Below, one piece after another: positions 15,075 through 17,161 of a stretch of DNA of 17,161 bases. The notes below the pieces were generated by a model. That model did not search any database and was not told the DNA's origin. It worked only from the letters and a program-made list of their open reading frames with translations. Position numbers and translations under genes: made by a program. The first letter of the stretch is position 1, and each line of letters starts with the position of its first letter. This stretch comes from Clostridia bacterium (GTDB taxonomy: Bacteria > Bacillota_A > Clostridia > Oscillospirales > CAG-272): NCBI GenBank assembly GCA_017533545.1, contig JAFXHW010000239.1, forward strand, positions 1 through 17,161. The letters run 5' to 3'.

Positions 15075-17138
15075 ATGGGACCAGGATTCATGGGGCCGCC
15101 CCCCAACAAAAACAACGACAAGCTCAAAGAGCCGCTGCCGAAAAATATTAAAGAAGTGCCGCGTTTTTTGAAAAATATCATCGGAAAATTCGTATACCGT
15201 CTGTTCTACATAGTACTTCTTGTTTGGGAAACCAAGCCGTGGATACTCTTTTCGATGGTATTCATGTCGATTTTCAACGGCGCGATGCCGGTAATTCAGG
15301 CGTTGGTATCAAAAAACCTCATAAACGGCCTTACCGATGCTTACAGCGCTCATCAGCTCGGGCAGACAATTCTCTTTGACGGAATTCTGACCTCCCTTCT
15401 TACGCTCTTCGGACTGATGTTCTTCAACAGCCTGGTACAGAGCATCTACCATATGCTCAGCTTTACCGCCCGCGAGCTTGTTACAAATCATGTCAACATG
15501 AAGATTATGAACAAGGCCAAAGAGATCGACCTTGCTTCCTTTGACAATCCCGAATTCTACGAGAAGCTTGAAAACGCATCGCGCGAGGCAGGACACCGTC
15601 CGATACAGATCATGGATGCGACTTTCCGTATCATAAGTACGGGAATTTCGATGATCTCCTTTATTACCATACTCTGGGCGATATCTCCCGCCGCTCCCTT
15701 CCTCGTTATCGCCATGGCCATCCCGTCTGCGATAATCAACTACGTCTACCGCCGCAAAAACTTCTTCTATATGCGCTTCCGCTCGAAGGAACGCCGTCAG
15801 ATGAGCTACTACAACGGCCTTATGACGAACAAGGATATGGTAAAGGAAATACGTATCTTTGGCCTTTCCAACACCTTTATCAATCGATACAAGGAAATAT
15901 TCCTCAAATATTTCAGGGGACTTCGCCGACTCTTTATCAACGAAAGCGTATGGAATATATCCATCTCACTCGTTAACACCGTCTTAAACTGTCTTCTTTA
16001 TTTATATATAGCCAAGATGGTATTCGACGGAGCTATTCAGGTCGGTGACTACACACTTTATACCGGCGCGCTCGGCTCGATCTCGGCCGGCATAACAACT
16101 CTTATAAGCACAACAGCAACGATCTACGAGGGCACGCTCTTTATCGACAACATGATCGTGTTCATGAACGAAAAGCGTACCGTTGTTCCCTACATCGAAA
16201 AGCCTCTTGAACCGAAAAGAAAAGTCGGTCATACCATTGTTTTTGAAAACGTATCCTTCAGATATCCCGGTACAGAACGCGATGTTATCAAAAATGTCAA
16301 CCTAACCTTAAAGCCGGGGGAAACCGTGGTGCTCGTCGGACTCAACGGTGCGGGAAAAACAACGCTTATCAAGCTGCTTACCCGCCTTTACGATCCCACC
16401 GAGGGCCGAATACTGCTTGACGGCGAGGATATACGAAATTACAATGTCGAAAAGCTTTACAAGCTTTACGGAATCATATTCCAGGACTTCGGCAAGTACG
16501 CAGAATCGGTCAAGGAGAACATCCGATTCGGACAGATCGAAAAGGATGGCAGCGACGAGGATATCCATAACGCCGCAGTACAGAGCGACTCCGACGATTT
16601 CATCAATGCCCTGCCCGACAAGTTCAATACTCCCCTCATGCGCATTTTCGAGGACAACGGAATCGAGCTTTCGATAGGTCAATGGCAGAAGCTGTCCATC
16701 GCGCGAGCCTTTTACAGCGATTCGGATATACTCATTCTCGACGAGCCGACAGCATCGCTTGATGCCATCGCCGAACAGGAAATATACAATCAGTTCGACT
16801 CGCTCCGCCGCGACAAGCTGACGATATTCGTTTCCCACCGCCTTTCAAGCGCGACCGTCGCATCAAAGATAGTGGTACTGCTCAACGGCGAAATAGTTGA
16901 GGAAGGAAACCACACCGAGCTTATGAAGCTTGGCGGACATTATTACAATCTCTTCTCCACTCAGGCCAGCAGATACATCACCATACATGAGCAGGACAAG
17001 CAGCAGATAAATTTTGGGGACAATCCTCCTTCACCTCCTGCAGATTTTCCGCCCATGAACGGCAACTTCCCGCCGATGCCGCCCAACGGCGAGCGTCCGC
17101 CTATGCACCGTCCGCCTAGAAGAGACCGCGAGGACTAA
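15075..17138 (+). CDS. ABC exporter: fused transmembrane and ATP-binding protein with proline-rich ends
   Basis: Type IV (B-family) ABC exporter half-transporter of 687 residues; the substrate cannot be read from the sequence. About six membrane segments lie within residues 35-330. The nucleotide-binding domain keeps every key element: Walker A GLNGAGKTT (422-430), Q-loop FQDF, signature LSIGQ (532-536), Walker B ending D556-E557 with catalytic Glu present, and H588 in VSHR. The signature reads SIGQ, not SGGQ, as in several clostridial exporters. The short N-terminus has MGPGFMGPPPNK, and the last 42 residues (646-687) contain seven PP pairs. AAAGGA at 15058-15063 supports ATG 15075; the frame reaches back to 14967 inside rsmB, but that part overlaps rsmB out of frame. 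It could work as a homodimer or with an unseen partner beyond the right edge. Confidence 0.9.
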   Translation: MGPGFMGPPPNKNNDKLKEPLPKNIKEVPRFLKNIIGKFVYRLFYIVLLVWETKPWILFSMVFMSIFNGAMPVIQALVSKNLINGLTDAYSAHQLGQTILFDGILTSLLTLFGLMFFNSLVQSIYHMLSFTARELVTNHVNMKIMNKAKEIDLASFDNPEFYEKLENASREAGHRPIQIMDATFRIISTGISMISFITILWAISPAAPFLVIAMAIPSAIINYVYRRKNFFYMRFRSKERRQMSYYNGLMTNKDMVKEIRIFGLSNTFINRYKEIFLKYFRGLRRLFINESVWNISISLVNTVLNCLLYLYIAKMVFDGAIQVGDYTLYTGALGSISAGITTLISTTATIYEGTLFIDNMIVFMNEKRTVVPYIEKPLEPKRKVGHTIVFENVSFRYPGTERDVIKNVNLTLKPGETVVLVGLNGAGKTTLIKLLTRLYDPTEGRILLDGEDIRNYNVEKLYKLYGIIFQDFGKYAESVKENIRFGQIEKDGSDEDIHNAAVQSDSDDFINALPDKFNTPLMRIFEDNGIELSIGQWQKLSIARAFYSDSDILILDEPTASLDAIAEQEIYNQFDSLRRDKLTIFVSHRLSSATVASKIVVLLNGEIVEEGNHTELMKLGGHYYNLFSTQASRYITIHEQDKQQINFGDNPPSPPADFPPMNGNFPPMPPNGERPPMHRPPRRDRED

Positions 17139-17160
17139 TAGAAATTTTTAGAAATTTCTA
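17139..17160. repeat. AT-rich inverted repeat after the ABC exporter
   Basis: TAGAAATTT and AAATTTCTA form a perfect 9-bp inverted repeat around a TTAG loop, directly after the stop codon and at the window edge. The stem is almost all A-T, so it would be a weak hairpin. Whether a T-run follows cannot be seen, so I do not call it a terminator. Confidence 0.45.
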
Positions 17161-17161
17161 A

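Noticed and set aside
1..17161. CRISPR arrays, tRNA/rRNA genes, insertion sequences, prophage or attachment sites
   Set aside because: On reading both strands I found no regularly spaced direct repeats, no cloverleaf or rRNA-like sequence, no transposase or integrase motifs and no flanking target duplications.

Overview
This is a piece of a low-to-mid GC Clostridia (Firmicutes/Bacillota) chromosome, most likely from an uncultured anaerobic, gut-type lineage near Oscillospirales. The assignment rests on the yicC-remA-gmk-rpoZ-priA-def-fmt-rsmB gene order, AGGAGG-type ribosome binding sites, sigma-A promoters of the TTGACA/TATAAT type, and families typical of Clostridia (DUF5685, a J-domain protein with a cysteine tail, RemA). 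I see no rRNA, tRNA, CRISPR array, transposase or phage gene. Almost everything is vertically inherited chromosomal content.

Layout. (1) 1-406, minus: the N-terminus of a membrane-anchored, probably cell-wall-acting protein that runs off the left edge. Divergent from it is tadA (454-963, plus), which ends on a strong hairpin terminator shared with the convergent unit on its right. (2) 1012-5207, minus: cysE and cysS overlap by 4 bp behind a good sigma-A promoter (5267-5295). They are followed, across a hairpin-rich 96-bp gap, by a GH36-like alpha-galactosidase. (3) 5477-7534, plus: a DUF5685 protein that appears to start at ACG, a J-domain/TPR protein with 11 cysteines in its last 28 residues, and a small polytopic membrane protein. 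These three are packed closely and look like one operon of unknown function. (4) 7598-15043, plus: a housekeeping operon behind a perfect extended sigma-A promoter: yicC, remA, gmk, rpoZ, priA, def, fmt, rsmB. Compared with Bacillus subtilis, coaBC is missing between rpoZ and priA. (5) 15075-17138, plus: a single-chain ABC exporter with proline-rich ends, sitting where rlmN/prpC/prkC would be expected from the Bacillus order.

How the genes work together. Region 4 couples RNA turnover (YicC), a DNA-binding regulator (RemA), GMP phosphorylation, the omega subunit of RNA polymerase, replication restart (PriA), formyl-Met handling at both ends of translation initiation (Fmt adds formyl, Def removes it) and 16S rRNA methylation (RsmB). 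Region 2 pairs the first step of cysteine synthesis with cysteine charging of tRNA. Region 3 is the least explained part and the best place to look for new biology. Its DUF5685 protein carries two exact DDxxD motifs in contexts resembling the squalene/phytoene synthase fold, next to a cysteine-string J protein and a membrane protein.
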